Assembly (NCBI GenBank): GCA_964523005.1
Contig: CAZFZL010000013.1
Coordinates: 1 to 23,196 of the forward strand
Direction: 5' to 3'
DNA: 23,196 bases
Source: UMGS1307 sp964523005
Lineage (GTDB): Bacteria; Bacillota; Clostridia; Oscillospirales; CAG-382
In this document: positions 23,121-23,196 of the stretch, in pieces
How positions within the stretch are numbered: the stretch's first letter is position 1
Layout: each line of letters opens with the position of its first letter
Notes under the pieces: generated by a model
The model's input: the letters and a program-made list of their open reading frames with translations, nothing else
What the model was told of the DNA's origin: nothing
The model's database searches: none
Position numbers and translations under genes: made by a program

Positions 23121-23196
23121 TTATTCTGTATATTCGGGAGTCGCCTTGATGATCTGCACGCCCTGCGAGGTGATGAGTGATATGTCACTTTCGTTT
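23121..23196 (-). CDS. 3' end of an upstream gene, identity unknown
   Basis: On the minus strand the frame entering from the right edge is open for 24 codons and ends in EYTE and a TAA at 23123-23121, 21 nt before the start of the GHL6-like gene. The short gap and matching strand suggest the same operon. The residues visible (…DISLITSQGVQIIKATPEYTE) are too few to name a family. Confidence 0.55.
   Translation of the reverse strand, partial: NESDISLITSQGVQIIKATPEYTE

Overview
The window looks like chromosome of an anaerobic, polysaccharide-using Clostridia (Bacillota, probably gut or rumen). The grounds are AGGAG-type ribosome binding sites, lipoprotein sugar-binding proteins of a kind common in Clostridia, an AraC regulator, many putative glycan-active proteins, and a homocysteine methyltransferase/MTHFR fusion as in Firmicutes. 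This is inference: there is no rRNA or other marker gene. I see no tRNA, CRISPR array, transposase or phage gene. Every gap between genes is under 300 bases.

Region A (1-7163, minus strand) is one tight operon. Its order from the promoter is: an ATP-binding winged-helix regulator, two paralogous solute-binding lipoproteins, a cytoplasmic (alpha/alpha)-barrel protein, a pectate-lyase-fold lipoprotein, and a secreted jelly-roll protein cut by the window edge. Its promoter overlaps three 8-bp direct repeats with an exact 11-bp period, a likely operator. A DUF4838 glycosidase-like gene (7228-8187, plus) diverges from the same short control region.

Region B (8232-12392, plus) has its own promoter. 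It drives an O-antigen-ligase-like membrane protein, then a homocysteine S-methyltransferase/methylenetetrahydrofolate reductase fusion, then a methyltetrahydrofolate:corrinoid methyltransferase that overlaps it by 4 nt. The last gene's 3' end is copied as a perfect 79-bp direct repeat just before a strong bidirectional terminator.

Region C (12404-23196, minus strand) is a second carbohydrate cluster entering from beyond the right edge. In transcription order it holds the tail of an unknown gene, a GHL6/GH42-like glycosidase with a GATase-like domain, a uroporphyrinogen-decarboxylase-like methyltransferase homologue, an AraC regulator, a DUF4964/DUF5127/DUF4965/DUF1793 'glutaminase A' family protein, and a 1532-residue membrane-anchored multidomain GH42-like protein. 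The hairpin before the AraC gene has the same stem as the terminator at 12355, with a different loop.

A and C read as two separately controlled glycan-use loci, each with its own regulator. The extracellular or anchored proteins (the pectate-lyase-like lipoprotein, the jelly-roll protein and the 1532-aa protein) would bind or cut polymer, the lipoproteins would capture the products, and the enzymes without signal peptides would work inside. No ABC permease, ATPase or corrinoid protein is present, so both transport and the methyl-transfer branch need partners elsewhere.
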